Positions 27,057-35,885 of a stretch of 64,000 nt of DNA are shown piece after piece. The stretch spans positions 59,550-123,549 of the forward strand of contig NZ_JABXKH010000046.1 of NCBI RefSeq assembly GCF_017115105.1, given 5' to 3'. How positions within the stretch are numbered: position 1 is the first letter of the stretch; each line of letters begins with the position of its first letter. The position numbers and the translations under genes are program-made. This DNA comes from Nostoc sp. NMS2. Its GTDB lineage: Bacteria > Cyanobacteriota > Cyanobacteriia > Cyanobacteriales > Nostocaceae. The notes below the pieces were generated by a model, which was not told where the DNA came from, did not search any database, and saw nothing but the letters and a program-made list of their open reading frames with translations.

Positions 27057-28031
27057 TTACAAATTCAAGATTTGTGTCAAAGCGATCGCCACCCCGCCCC
27101 ACAAAGGCGCATCATCACCCAGCACCGCCGGCACAATTTCAAAATCAACCTCCGGTAAAGCCGTCTCCCGCGCCACTTGACGCACCACCCGCCAAAAATC
27201 CTCACCCGCCTTCGTCACCCCACCTCCCAACACAAAGCGCTGCGGATTCATCAAATTCGCCACATTACCAATACCCACACCCAGCGCCCAAGCAGCCTTG
27301 TGCAAAACTTCCTTCGCCAAATCATCCCCAGCCGCCGCCGCTTCACTTACCAACTGCCCCGTCAGCAATGTTAAATCACCCCCCACCAAACCCCTCAACA
27401 CCTCTCCTCCTTGGCGTACTTGGCGACTTGGCGGTTCGTTTTCCAAAATTTCCCTAACATTTTGCGCCATATAAGGCCCCGAAGCCAAACGTTCCACACA
27501 TCCCCGCTTCCCACACAAACAAACTGGCCCCGCAGGATCGACAACGATATGTCCAATTTCGCCAGCCATCCCACCAGCACCTCGCCAAGGCTGTCCATTC
27601 AGTATCCAACCACCACCCACGCCAGTGCTGACAGTAATATAAAACAGGCTATCGTATCCCTGTCCCGCACCAAAACGGTGTTCACCCAAAGCAGCAACAT
27701 TAGCATCATTATCTACACCAACACTCACGCCAAACTCCTCCTCCAACAACCCTTTGAGAGGAATATTTTCCCATCCAGCCACATGATGAGATAGTCGCAC
27801 CGTCCCCGTGGAAGCATCAACCGGGCCGCCAAAGCTGACACCGATCGCAGCAGGTTTTGCGTCTTGCAGCAGCGAGTAAATTAGCGATCGCATAATTTCC
27901 AAATCAGTGCTAGCATTTGCATTTGCTGGCGAGAGACGACGTTCATAACGCAACCACTTTCTAGAACCGATATTTACCAATGCTGCTGCTAGCTTAGTTC
28001 CGCCAAAATCGAGAGCTAAAATTAATGTCAT
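27057..28031 (-). CDS. ROK family protein, probable sugar kinase
   Basis: The protein is 324 aa. The N-terminal ATP-binding motif LALDFGGTKLAAALV, the sugar-binding DNDANVAALGEHRFGAG, the TVSTGVGGG loop, and the zinc motif GHIVVD...CLCGKRGCVE mark a ROK kinase such as glucokinase. A DNA-binding N-terminal domain, found in ROK repressors, is absent, which favours a kinase. Its ATG abuts the stop of the Mut7-C gene upstream, so the two are co-transcribed. Confidence 0.9.
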   Translation of the reverse strand: MTLILALDFGGTKLAAALVNIGSRKWLRYERRLSPANANASTDLEIMRSLIYSLLQDAKPAAIGVSFGGPVDASTGTVRLSHHVAGWENIPLKGLLEEEFGVSVGVDNDANVAALGEHRFGAGQGYDSLFYITVSTGVGGGWILNGQPWRGAGGMAGEIGHIVVDPAGPVCLCGKRGCVERLASGPYMAQNVREILENEPPSRQVRQGGEVLRGLVGGDLTLLTGQLVSEAAAAGDDLAKEVLHKAAWALGVGIGNVANLMNPQRFVLGGGVTKAGEDFWRVVRQVARETALPEVDFEIVPAVLGDDAPLWGGVAIALTQILNL

Positions 28032-28790
28032 TCACTCACCTTTTTGTGAGTCCAGCACTTTGTCAATAAACTGTTGCAATCGTTCATAATGTGAACCTTT
28101 CCAATAAATGCGATCGCACTCTTGACAACGCTGGAATTGATCGATCTGCGAGCGCACATTTTCTGGCACTTGGTCAATAATGGATTCCTTATCTACACAT
28201 TCTAATAATCCATTGCAACGCAAACACCGTTTAAATGGTGCAATTAATTTAAATAAGTCGAAGCGTTGTAGTACTTCTATAATTTGTTCTTGTGGGTTAG
28301 TGTTTCTCACGTAATACCCATACGTTACCAAACTACGCATCAATAGACCCTTATCACGAGTCAAGATAATTCGCCCTTGGCTGGAGGATATTTGGGCTAA
28401 TTTCTCATCCTCGTAGTCATTGCGGTATAAAGTATCAAAACCTAAAAGTCGTAACGATGCTGCCAGCTTCCCCAAATGAATATCTAAAACAAAGCGGATA
28501 ATACTGAGCGGTTTTGGCAAAACAGAAATGCTTGGTATAATGACACTCCTAGCTGAAATTGGATAAACATTAATAGTCTCTCCATCCGCAACTATGTAAG
28601 AAAAATTTACATATTCACCATTGACATTTATAAAATCAACTTCGGGATGAGGTACACCTAACGACTCAATCATGTCCTTAATTGAGGCTTTCTCCTCAAA
28701 AAAATGAGAGATTTTCACCTGCTGATGATGCCGTAGTAAAAAATGATTCAATTCCGCATGGAAGTAGAAATATGCGATCGCCATAGACAC
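28032..28790 (-). CDS. Mut7-C RNase domain protein with ubiquitin-like N-terminus
   Basis: The first 80 or so residues form a ubiquitin/MoaD-like beta domain (VNGEYVNFSYIVADGETINVYP). The Mut7-C domain follows, with FVLDIHLGKLAASLRLLGFD, YEDEKLAQISSSQGRIILTRD (PIN-type acidic residues) and a zinc ribbon, CLRC...CQEC (residues about 190-225). Family members are predicted RNases. The second ATG (residue 3) is an equally good start. It is directly upstream of the ROK gene with no gap. Confidence 0.85.
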   Translation of the reverse strand: MSMAIAYFYFHAELNHFLLRHHQQVKISHFFEEKASIKDMIESLGVPHPEVDFINVNGEYVNFSYIVADGETINVYPISARSVIIPSISVLPKPLSIIRFVLDIHLGKLAASLRLLGFDTLYRNDYEDEKLAQISSSQGRIILTRDKGLLMRSLVTYGYYVRNTNPQEQIIEVLQRFDLFKLIAPFKRCLRCNGLLECVDKESIIDQVPENVRSQIDQFQRCQECDRIYWKGSHYERLQQFIDKVLDSQKGE

Positions 28791-29191
28791 AGATATTTGG
28801 ATTACCCTACTGGCAACAATTTGTCACAATTGCAAAACTTTATCTATTGTATTGAAAAAATGAATACTTGTTAAAGTGAGGTATTTGTACTATAAAATGC
28901 CAATTTACCTTAATCGAAATTATAAAGATTCTCAAATACTTGCATTTATTATTGAGTTCAGTTACAGTCAAGTCAGATGCCTATCATCAAACCCTGACAT
29001 GAGCTTCAGGAAGTTAGATTAGGTAAGAAGGTAAATAACAAGTCTGTTAATGTTGATGTCAGTGACGCTGTTAATAATTGGTCACTAGTTTTCAACATTA
29101 ACTTATCGCGCATGAAGTACGGGGCACTAAAGCATTTACCCCTAATTTGGTAGTTTTTATTTTTCCAATTTAATTGAGAATTATTCGCAAT
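28791..29191. other. AT-rich intergenic stretch upstream of the orphan frames
   Basis: This 400-base AT-rich stretch has no supported gene and no clear repeat. It probably contains the promoter of the minus-strand Mut7-C/ROK pair. Confidence 0.4.
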
Positions 29192-29741
29192 ATGTATAGA
29201 CTTATAGATATATTAAAAGCAGATAGGGGAGAAAGGTTTTTAAACTCGTATTGGCTGATTCCGCATCGCTCTTTAGAAATATATTCTTCAAAAGAAAAAC
29301 AAAAAACTATATTTCTATATGTAAAAACAGGATTTGTAACTAGCTATATAAATAACTTCAGCAAAACTTTAAATAAGTATCTTATTGTCAGCAATGTTTT
29401 TGATTGTAGTATCAGCTACATTGATATTGTCAGCAAGTTAATCCTTGGTAACTCTCAAAGTAGGTTTGCGTCTATGTACAAGATTGAATTTATTTGATTT
29501 TACGAAAGAAAGCAAGTTCAAAAAAACCGAGTTTCAGCAAGTGAAAATTTATAAAATACCAAATAACAATAAAACTAGATACAAAATTAACGTCGCTCAT
29601 ACGGAAAAATCTATCTTGACACTGTTTATCTTTATTGTGGAGAATTTATTAACCGGAAAGACCTCGATCAATAATGATGTTATAAAGTGGCTACCTAGTT
29701 TTAATAGGGAAATGAATATTGTTCTTTTTTATCTCCTTTAG
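29192..29741 (+). pseudogene. AT-rich orphan reading frames, possibly one frameshifted gene
   Basis: One frame (ATG at 29192 to 29497, 101 aa, MYRLIDILKADRGE...) runs into a second frame that overlaps it from 29445 and ends at 29741. The second has no good start of its own, only TTG. Joined near 29490 they would give one protein of about 185 aa, Lys/Asn/Ile-rich. I recognise neither part. Base composition is markedly more AT-rich than nearby genes, suggesting transfer or decay. Confidence 0.3.
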
Positions 29742-29820
29742 CCAAGGATATTGTAGTGAAGAACACAAATGTATTTTGTAATACCTTTCGTCCATAAAAT
29801 ACGCTAATGAGTACAGCGAG

Positions 29821-30798
29821 ATGAATACTTTTTTTTGTTCTGATGATTCACGGCAAGTAGGAGAAGATGTTATTGGTAGCGCCACCAATTATCAAACTTA
29901 TATTTTAGTTGAGTGTCCTTTACCTTGGACATCAGAAGCCCTTAATTCTAAATGGGTACCTCAGAATTTAAGGATTTTGGTAGAGGAAGTGAAGCGTGCT
30001 AAACTACCGATTAGATTTCTTTTAATTGCTAATGATGTCTCTCATAAAGTAAATCACACTACGCTTTTAATTTATCAAAAAGAAGACGGGCTAAGTAATG
30101 GATACCACAAGCAAGAGTTTAAGCTAGGAAATATTGAGCAAGTAGCAGCAGTTGTCCAAAAATGGATATGGGGTATCAGTTCTAATTCTGAGGTAGAAAC
30201 TAGTACAACTAGAGATATTTTAATTTGTACCCACGGTAGCCATGATAAGTGCTGTGCTAGATATGGCGCTCCTTTTTACTTCCACGTTACAGCGAGTAAT
30301 GCTGATTTGTGCTTGGATAATGTGCGAATTTGGAAATCATCGCACTTTGGTGGACATCGGTTTGCACCAACAGTCATAGATTTGCCAGAAGGAAGATACT
30401 ATGGTCGTCTCGATCAAGATTCATTTAGATCAATTTTGACTCGGACTGGTGATATTCAATGCTTACATCAAGTCTATCGAGGCTGGGGAATTCTGCCTGC
30501 TCCACTTCAGGTTTTGGAAAGAGAACTAATCCTTTGTAACGGATGGGATTGGTTTAACTACAAAGTTGCAGGCAAAATTTTGGAGCAAAGTTTAGACAAC
30601 AATACTATTCTGGGTGAGCTAAGTTTTGAACAACCTTCTGGTTCTCTCTCCACTTACCAAGCTAAACTTGTAAAAGATGAAACCAAGACTCAACAATTGA
30701 AGAGTTCATGCAATGCTACACGAGAGATGGTAGTTACTAAATATGCTGTCGGTAGTCTTTGGATTACCTCTAATAAGGTAATCAGCTATAGTACATAG
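29821..30798 (+). CDS. Sucrase/ferredoxin-like family protein
   Basis: This 325-aa protein belongs to the sucraseferredoxin-like (thioredoxin-like Fe-S) family. The signature is ICTHGSHDKCCARYGAPFYF near residues 135-154 and SSHFGGHRFAPTVIDLPEGRYYGRL near 175-199. The cysteines (C-x8-C-C) and the HxxxH residues probably bind a 2Fe-2S cluster. The reaction is unknown despite the name. It follows the orphan frames; no other functional neighbour is obvious. Confidence 0.85.
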   Translation: MNTFFCSDDSRQVGEDVIGSATNYQTYILVECPLPWTSEALNSKWVPQNLRILVEEVKRAKLPIRFLLIANDVSHKVNHTTLLIYQKEDGLSNGYHKQEFKLGNIEQVAAVVQKWIWGISSNSEVETSTTRDILICTHGSHDKCCARYGAPFYFHVTASNADLCLDNVRIWKSSHFGGHRFAPTVIDLPEGRYYGRLDQDSFRSILTRTGDIQCLHQVYRGWGILPAPLQVLERELILCNGWDWFNYKVAGKILEQSLDNNTILGELSFEQPSGSLSTYQAKLVKDETKTQQLKSSCNATREMVVTKYAVGSLWITSNKVISYST

Positions 30799-30810
30799 AA
30801 GTAGAGAGTT

Positions 30811-30962
30811 TTTAAACGCAAAGGCACGCAAAGGTAAGCGCAGAGAGACGCGGAGATTTTATTACGAATTTGTGCAGCGTTATACTAAATACAATATTTA
30901 ATTAATTCGTAGCGAACTAAATTTAGCAAAACTCTGCGTTCCTTTGCGCTCCTCTGCGTTTC
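30811..30962. repeat. AACGCAAAGG dispersed repeat, inverted pair
   Basis: The left arm (30811-30860, AAACGCAAAGGCACGCAAAG...) is mirrored by a right arm at 30928-30962 (...CTTTGCGCTCCTCTGCGTTT), with about 68 bases between. It separates two convergent genes. The same family recurs at 37606-37731, 48171-48217 and 50594-50640, with looser relatives near 46218, 49427, 51866 and 52226. Confidence 0.7.
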
Positions 30963-30971
30963 AATTCTAAA

Positions 30972-32567
30972 TCAAGATTGACCCATATTTAGCACTTTCC
31001 TTAACAGAACTTGGTCTTCTAATTTGGCTTTTAAACGACCATTCTCGATATCTCGAATCCAGCTTTGGCTTTTACCTGTGAGTTTTGCCAATTCTCTTTG
31101 GGAAAGATTCAAATTTTTTCGCGCCTGCAAAATCTGTTCACCCAGTAAATCGTTTGTAGCTTTGGGCTTCCTTTTGGCTTTTGCAGTTCTTGTTTTCTTT
31201 TTTTCTGATTCTGATATTTGCTGTTCCCATTCTGGTGGGAGTTCAAAAGCTAAAATCCGCGCATTCATTAGCAGATTCCACTTACCACGGGGGCCTGTGT
31301 CTGTGAGGCGAGTTTCAGAACCACCGTCATTAGTCCAAAATTCTAATGCTTCATCTGGGTCTTCGGGAAGATCGATTAATTTTGCCCACAAAGGTTGAAT
31401 TTCTGGTGGGTAAGTAACTGGATCGAAAAGTGGTTTCATTCCATAGTGATTGAGAATTTCTAAATCGCTTTCAAAGGTTCGCAATAGACGTTTGCGTTCT
31501 TCCCGTTGTCTGGATGCAAGGGCGACTTTTTCTTCACCGTAAGCAATCCGCAGCAAGGTAGGAATGGTGATGCGTTGTTCTTTGCCCATTTTGGTTTTAA
31601 ACAGCAACCACAGCATTAATCGGACTGCGCCTTCATGTTGCTGCCAAATGCTCATGACTGTGGTTAGCAGCGTTTTGGGGAGACTACCGTATTGATAGAA
31701 TGCGGTTCGTTCTTTACATGCTTGTTTATTTAAGAAATATTGTGCCCATAAGCCTGCTTTGACTTTAAAAGTTAGCCCAATCAGATATTTGCATCCCAGA
31801 TTGTCTTCTTGAAAGTGGTGCTGAATATCTATTAAGTGCCACAAGCGGCTGTTTGTAACAGAGAATCCGTTAATTCGACCTTGTTGCGGCCAGTCAATGG
31901 AGATAATCAGGGAGCAAGCTTGCTGGACAAGATTTTTCATTAAAGCTAGCTTGGCAGCTTTGCTCAAGTCTTTGCGTTTCTCCATCCCCAAATATTTCTC
32001 AATTTGTCGCTCATCAATGACAAATTCTTGCTCCCAAGGTTGCTCTAAGGCTGTGGCATAACCTGCAAAAATCAGATGTATGCAAGCGGCTCTGATGTCA
32101 AGTCCTTCAATTGCTGCTATATCTGTGGCTTTGTCATTAACTTGGAATGGATCTTGGATGTGAAAAGCGATCGCACCTCGGCCTTGATTGACTTGTCGGC
32201 CATAACATAGATACCCGTCTTCATCGGTTTCCCAATGTAGGGATGTGCGCTGTGCCAATACATTACACGCTTCCCAAATTGCGATCGCAGAAGCAAATGG
32301 ATTATTCTTGCCGTTAGAAAACAAGTCTAAACTGGTAGAGTCTCTCGGTTCAACTTTGCATCTCCCCTTTTTCGCCTGCCAAGGAATAGGAGAATTAGTT
32401 GGACAAGCTATCACACATTGCGGTTCTGAATAATAGCCCTCACAATTATTACAAAGACCAGGATCAACCCAATATTCATTGTCCTCTATTTTGATTGCAC
32501 CCGTAGGACATTGGGGGCGGCAGTTGTCACATCCAACGCAACTGTTGTTAGGAATTGTATAAGGCAT
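30972..32567 (-). CDS. patB: PatB/CnfR-type regulator with ferredoxin and HTH domains
   Basis: The N-terminus carries two 4Fe-4S motifs, CVGCDNCRPQCP and CNNCEGYYSEPQCVIACP. The C-terminus is an XRE-type helix-turn-helix (ARKNLNLSQRELAKLTGKSQ). This architecture is that of PatB of Anabaena, also called CnfR, which activates nif genes under low oxygen and is needed for normal heterocyst function. I choose the internal ATG at 32567 because it puts MPYTIPNNSCVGC at the N-terminus, giving 531 aa, close to known PatB; an in-frame ATG 24 codons upstream exists. The iron-sulfur clusters probably sense oxygen or redox. It is divergent from an FdxB-type gene across a 1-kb gap. Confidence 0.92.
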   Translation of the reverse strand: MPYTIPNNSCVGCDNCRPQCPTGAIKIEDNEYWVDPGLCNNCEGYYSEPQCVIACPTNSPIPWQAKKGRCKVEPRDSTSLDLFSNGKNNPFASAIAIWEACNVLAQRTSLHWETDEDGYLCYGRQVNQGRGAIAFHIQDPFQVNDKATDIAAIEGLDIRAACIHLIFAGYATALEQPWEQEFVIDERQIEKYLGMEKRKDLSKAAKLALMKNLVQQACSLIISIDWPQQGRINGFSVTNSRLWHLIDIQHHFQEDNLGCKYLIGLTFKVKAGLWAQYFLNKQACKERTAFYQYGSLPKTLLTTVMSIWQQHEGAVRLMLWLLFKTKMGKEQRITIPTLLRIAYGEEKVALASRQREERKRLLRTFESDLEILNHYGMKPLFDPVTYPPEIQPLWAKLIDLPEDPDEALEFWTNDGGSETRLTDTGPRGKWNLLMNARILAFELPPEWEQQISESEKKKTRTAKAKRKPKATNDLLGEQILQARKNLNLSQRELAKLTGKSQSWIRDIENGRLKAKLEDQVLLRKVLNMGQS

Positions 32568-33626
32568 TTGGCTCTTTTCCCACTCTAATCGTTGAGATGT
32601 CTGTCTCAGGTCTCCCCTGGATGAGTCCTGTCTATTCATGACTCGCTACCACATAATCTTTCTGGCGAGAAAAATTATTCTCACCATATTCACTCCCCAC
32701 ATCCATATTTTGACTTTGCATCCAATCGGAAGCTATTTAAGGCTTTTAAACCGAGATGGACAAAACTTATTTATTAACTATACATTTCATGAAAAAAATG
32801 ATTAATTTGTTCGTACCGAGCTTAGAAAGATATCTTAATGTTCATTTAATTAGGTATTGAATGAACATTTTAGCTTTAACCATAAAGTGTTTTGAGAACA
32901 TATTTAAGCCTGATGTTATTGGATTTAGTCTGATTTATTAATAATTTTAATATTTAAGGCACGATCGGATTCTGCCATAAAAATCACAGTTGCTTTATAA
33001 ATTGATTATGTTTCCTTCATAAATTCATTATATTGATTTAAACGGAAAAACAGTATTTATTTTGTCATCATTTATATAAATCTTTGAATCAAATCAAATT
33101 GCAAATTGTTGCTTTGTAAAATACACATTGCATATATCAAAATGTAATTAACGAACATTTTATTTTGTATACCTGTATACTTTTTATCTAGATTTATTTG
33201 TCTAAAGCTAAAAGTATTTGAAAAATAATATCATCACTTTTATCGATATATTTGCATTTGCTGGAAATAATAAAAAAAACTATATCTACGCGAGGCTTTA
33301 CCCACAGGTGTAGGTTTAAATTCCTCAATTTCTTCTGCATGGGAAGGGCTAGGGGCTGCTGTCTCTAGCCAGATATTGAGTATTTGACTCAATCAATGCG
33401 TTCAGATGCTCCGCATAAGAACGAGGGCAACTTAAGCATTCATAATTATTATTGGCAATAATTTGCATCTATTATTTGAAATAAAAAGCAATTTGTAATT
33501 GTGTTCAGAGTCATCGAATTTTAATGAGCTAAAAGTAACTTTTGAATATAAAAGAATAAAAGATTAGGATAATATGATGATTAATGCACAAACAGATTGA
33601 TAGGCAAAATTGCCGAGGATTTATTC
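32568..33626. other. Long AT-rich divergent regulatory region, patB/fdxB
   Basis: About 1.06 kb separate the two divergent starts. No gene is supported. It holds an NtcA-like palindrome at 33167-33180 and an AGGAT-type ribosome-binding site before fdxB. The length is typical of developmentally controlled promoters in Nostoc, but I see no other firm motif. Confidence 0.5.
33167..33180. promoter_or_regulatory. NtcA-like binding site
   Basis: GTATACCTGTATAC matches the NtcA consensus GTA-N8-TAC exactly and is nearly palindromic. It lies about 450 bases before fdxB and 600 before patB, so it could serve either. A canonical -10 box about 22 bases downstream is not clear. Confidence 0.45.
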
Positions 33627-33920
33627 ATGGCACAACTAACAGGTTTGACATTTGGCGGTAAGGCTTGGACACCAAAATTTGCTCAGGAAATTGACAAGGA
33701 TAAATGTATCGGCTGTGGCAGATGCGTTAAAGTATGCGGGTACAATGTGCTAGGTTTGAAGGCACTCAATGAAGAAGGCGAATTTGTAGAAGACGAAGAC
33801 GATGAAGAAATTGAACGCAAAGTAATGGCAGTTACTTCTCCAGAAAACTGTATTGGTTGTGAAGCGTGTTCACGGATTTGTCCGAAAAATTGCTACACCC
33901 ATGTTTCAGTAAATAATTAG
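33627..33920 (+). CDS. fdxB: Nif-specific type III ferredoxin, FdxB-like
   Basis: The ATG at 33627 follows GAGGAT and gives 97 aa; the upstream TTG is not needed. Two 4Fe-4S motifs are visible, [12 protein letters not shown] and [12 protein letters not shown], separated by an acidic insert ([15 protein letters not shown]). This spacing is that of the nif-specific ferredoxin III family, which donates electrons in or around nitrogenase maturation. The first cluster motif ends CG rather than CP. Its position between patB and a cox operon agrees with my memory of the Anabaena PCC 7120 arrangement. Confidence 0.88.
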   Translation: MAQLTGLTFGGKAWTPKFAQEIDKDKCIGCGRCVKVCGYNVLGLKALNEEGEFVEDEDDEEIERKVMAVTSPENCIGCEACSRICPKNCYTHVSVNN

Positions 33921-33947
33921 AGTTTTTAGAGTTAGTCCAAATTGTTG

Positions 33948-34096
33948 TTAAGTAGGTCGGTGCAATTAAAGCTAACTAGTGGAGGCTGTCCTTTGTCATT
34001 AGTCATTGGTCATTCGTCATTAGTCATTGGTAAAAGTTTAAAACCTATTTACGTTTCGTAATATAGGTGAATTTATTTCCGCCGACTTACTCTTAA
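33948..34096. mobile_element. MITE-like element, family A, copy 2
   Basis: It begins TTAAGTAGGTCGG and ends GCCGACTTACTCTTAA. Read on the minus strand it aligns along its length with the element at 13304, including GACAAAGGACAG, ATTACGAAAC and the ATAAA box beside each end. It contains an STRR of TCATTAG/TCATTGG units. Confidence 0.75.
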
Positions 34097-34457
34097 TTCA
34101 AGGAGGCACTGTTTGTAAAAAGCACAAATGCGCTAGGCAAGGTAACTTGAGGGGAATACTAAGTATTTACTGCAACTAATAAATAGTTCACAGTAAACAA
34201 ATCTGTAAATCGCAAAATGTCAGCTATTAACAAATTTAAACTTGCTGCTAATATAGCCTAATCAATATTAGGTCTAACAGTGCCCTCTTGGAACAACGAG
34301 CTTTTTTGAAAGCAGGGGGCTAACTTTTTCGTAGGAGTTGAAATATAATTTGTATTTTTTTGGGGGAAAGATATGGAAAAAATCTGGAAGTTTCCCCCTT
34401 TTTTTATGGCTGCACGTTAGAAAGTTAATATGTGAAAAGGAAATGGGGAGTAAGAAT
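34097..34457. other. Intergenic region upstream of coxB
   Basis: This 360-base stretch follows the MITE. It contains a T-rich and G-rich segment around 34300-34370 but no clear NtcA box, gene or terminator. The coxB promoter probably lies here. Confidence 0.4.
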
Positions 34458-34552
34458 TTTAGATTTTAGATTTTGGATTTTAGATTGAAATTTAATCCAA
34501 AAAAGGCTCTTTACGATCCGCTGCGCTATCGTCAATCTAAAATCTAAAATTG
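34458..34552. repeat. AATCTAAAAT-bounded inverted repeat upstream of coxB
   Basis: A left run of TTTTAGATTTTGGATTTTAG is mirrored by CAATCTAAAATCTAAAAT at about 34534. The centre includes ACGATCCGCTGCGCTATCGT. It belongs to the same family as 24928-25216. Confidence 0.65.
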
Positions 34553-34626
34553 AATTGCCCAGTTCTCAATGCCCAATTCTCGGAAAATCACACCTTTAAA
34601 GACTGTTTACAAAGCAGGTAGCATGT

Positions 34627-35673
34627 ATGCAACAAGTTCCTGTTTCACTATGGACTCTGGTTGCTGGGATAGTAGTTACAGCAATCAGCATTTGGATCGG
34701 TCAAAATCACAGTCTCATGCCGATGCAGGCATCGCTACAAGCGCCTTTGGTAGACGGTTTTTTCAACGTCATGTTTACCATTGCGATCGCATTCTTCTTG
34801 GTGGTAGAAGGAACTATTCTGATTTTTTTGGTGAAGTTTCGTCGCCGTCGCGGTGATGATACCGATGGTTTACCAATAGAAGGTAACGTTCCCTTAGAAA
34901 TCTTTTGGACAGCAATTCCAACAGTGATTGTCCTTGGTTTGGGCATCTACAGTGTAGATGTTTTTAACCAGATGGGCGGTTTTGAGCCTGCGGGTCATCC
35001 TCATTCAGCAGCCCATGTTGCTAGTATGCCGGGGAGTGCTTTGGCAGCTACATTAAGCGATTCTTCCGAAGCAACAACTGCCCCAACAATTGCCCCGACA
35101 ATCGGTATTGGCGCGTCTCCTCAAACTTTAAACAAACCAGCTGACTTAGTTGTTGATGTCAAAGGCATACAGTACGCCTGGTTATTTAATTACCCTGATA
35201 GTGGCATTACTTCTGGGGAATTGCACATACCCGTAGGTGCTGATGTCCAACTCAACCTTTCAGCACAAGATGTAATTCACTCATTTTGGGTTCCAAACTT
35301 CCGTTTGAAGCAAGATGCACTTCCCGGTATCCCTACCGAACTACGATTTGTTGCCACTAAGCCAGGTACATATCCGGTAGTTTGTGCTGAATTGTGCGGT
35401 GGTTATCACGGTTCAATGCGGACACAGGTAATTGTCCACACACCGGAAGAGTATGATAGCTGGCGGACAGAAAATCAGATTGCTCAACAGCAAAACCTCA
35501 ATCAAGTCGTTGCAGTAAGCGAGTCCCCGTCTTGGCGGTTTCCGGCGATGGGGAACTCGCGAACCCAAAGGGTTAATCCAGCCGACTTATCAACATCAGA
35601 GTTTCTCGCGCCTCACACCCATGATATGGGAATCAGTGCAGCAACTCTAGAGTCATTGCTCATTAGTCATTAG
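34627..35673 (+). CDS. coxB: Cytochrome c oxidase subunit II
   Basis: Subunit II accepts electrons from cytochrome c or plastocyanin. Two N-terminal transmembrane helices (WTLVAGIVVTAISIWIG and FFNVMFTIAIAFFLVVEG) precede a periplasmic cupredoxin domain. The binuclear CuA site is intact: CAELCGGYHGSM gives both cysteines, the histidine and the methionine, with the first His in DVIHSFWVPNF. A low-complexity Ser/Ala/Thr insert follows the second helix (residues about 140-160). It is first in a coxBAC operon with 212- and 212-base gaps. Linkage to patB and fdxB suggests a heterocyst-specific oxidase. Confidence 0.95.
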   Translation: MQQVPVSLWTLVAGIVVTAISIWIGQNHSLMPMQASLQAPLVDGFFNVMFTIAIAFFLVVEGTILIFLVKFRRRRGDDTDGLPIEGNVPLEIFWTAIPTVIVLGLGIYSVDVFNQMGGFEPAGHPHSAAHVASMPGSALAATLSDSSEATTAPTIAPTIGIGASPQTLNKPADLVVDVKGIQYAWLFNYPDSGITSGELHIPVGADVQLNLSAQDVIHSFWVPNFRLKQDALPGIPTELRFVATKPGTYPVVCAELCGGYHGSMRTQVIVHTPEEYDSWRTENQIAQQQNLNQVVAVSESPSWRFPAMGNSRTQRVNPADLSTSEFLAPHTHDMGISAATLESLLISH

Positions 35674-35682
35674 TCAAACGAT

Positions 35683-35818
35683 TTTGGATTTTAGATTTGC
35701 GATTTTAGATTGGTTCCGCCCGCACTTTTACAGGCTCTGTTACCACAAGGGACGGGGCATAAACCAAAAAATTCTTTTAATCCAAAATCCAAAATCCAAA
35801 ATCCAAAATCTAAAATTG
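35683..35818. repeat. AATCTAAAAT/CCAAAAT repeat element between coxB and coxA
   Basis: TTTTGGATTTTAGATTTGCG on the left is mirrored by a run of AATCCAAAATCCAAAATC on the right, about 70 bases apart. It fills most of the coxB-coxA gap. Confidence 0.65.
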
Positions 35819-35885
35819 CTGGTCAAGAGTCACATTTAATTACTTTGGACATTTGACCCTGGACTTTGCATAGTGGTAAATAAAT

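Noticed and set aside
27005..27457. Plus-strand open frame of 150 codons, Pro/His-rich
   Set aside because: It is antisense to the ROK kinase gene, with composition that mirrors that gene; no ribosome-binding site or known motif.
29445..29741. Second orphan frame as an independent gene
   Set aside because: Only a TTG start within the preceding frame and no ribosome-binding site; better treated as part of a frameshifted unit.
33300..33330. TTTAAATTCC segment resembling a tRNA T-arm
   Set aside because: The flanks do not pair into a cloverleaf.
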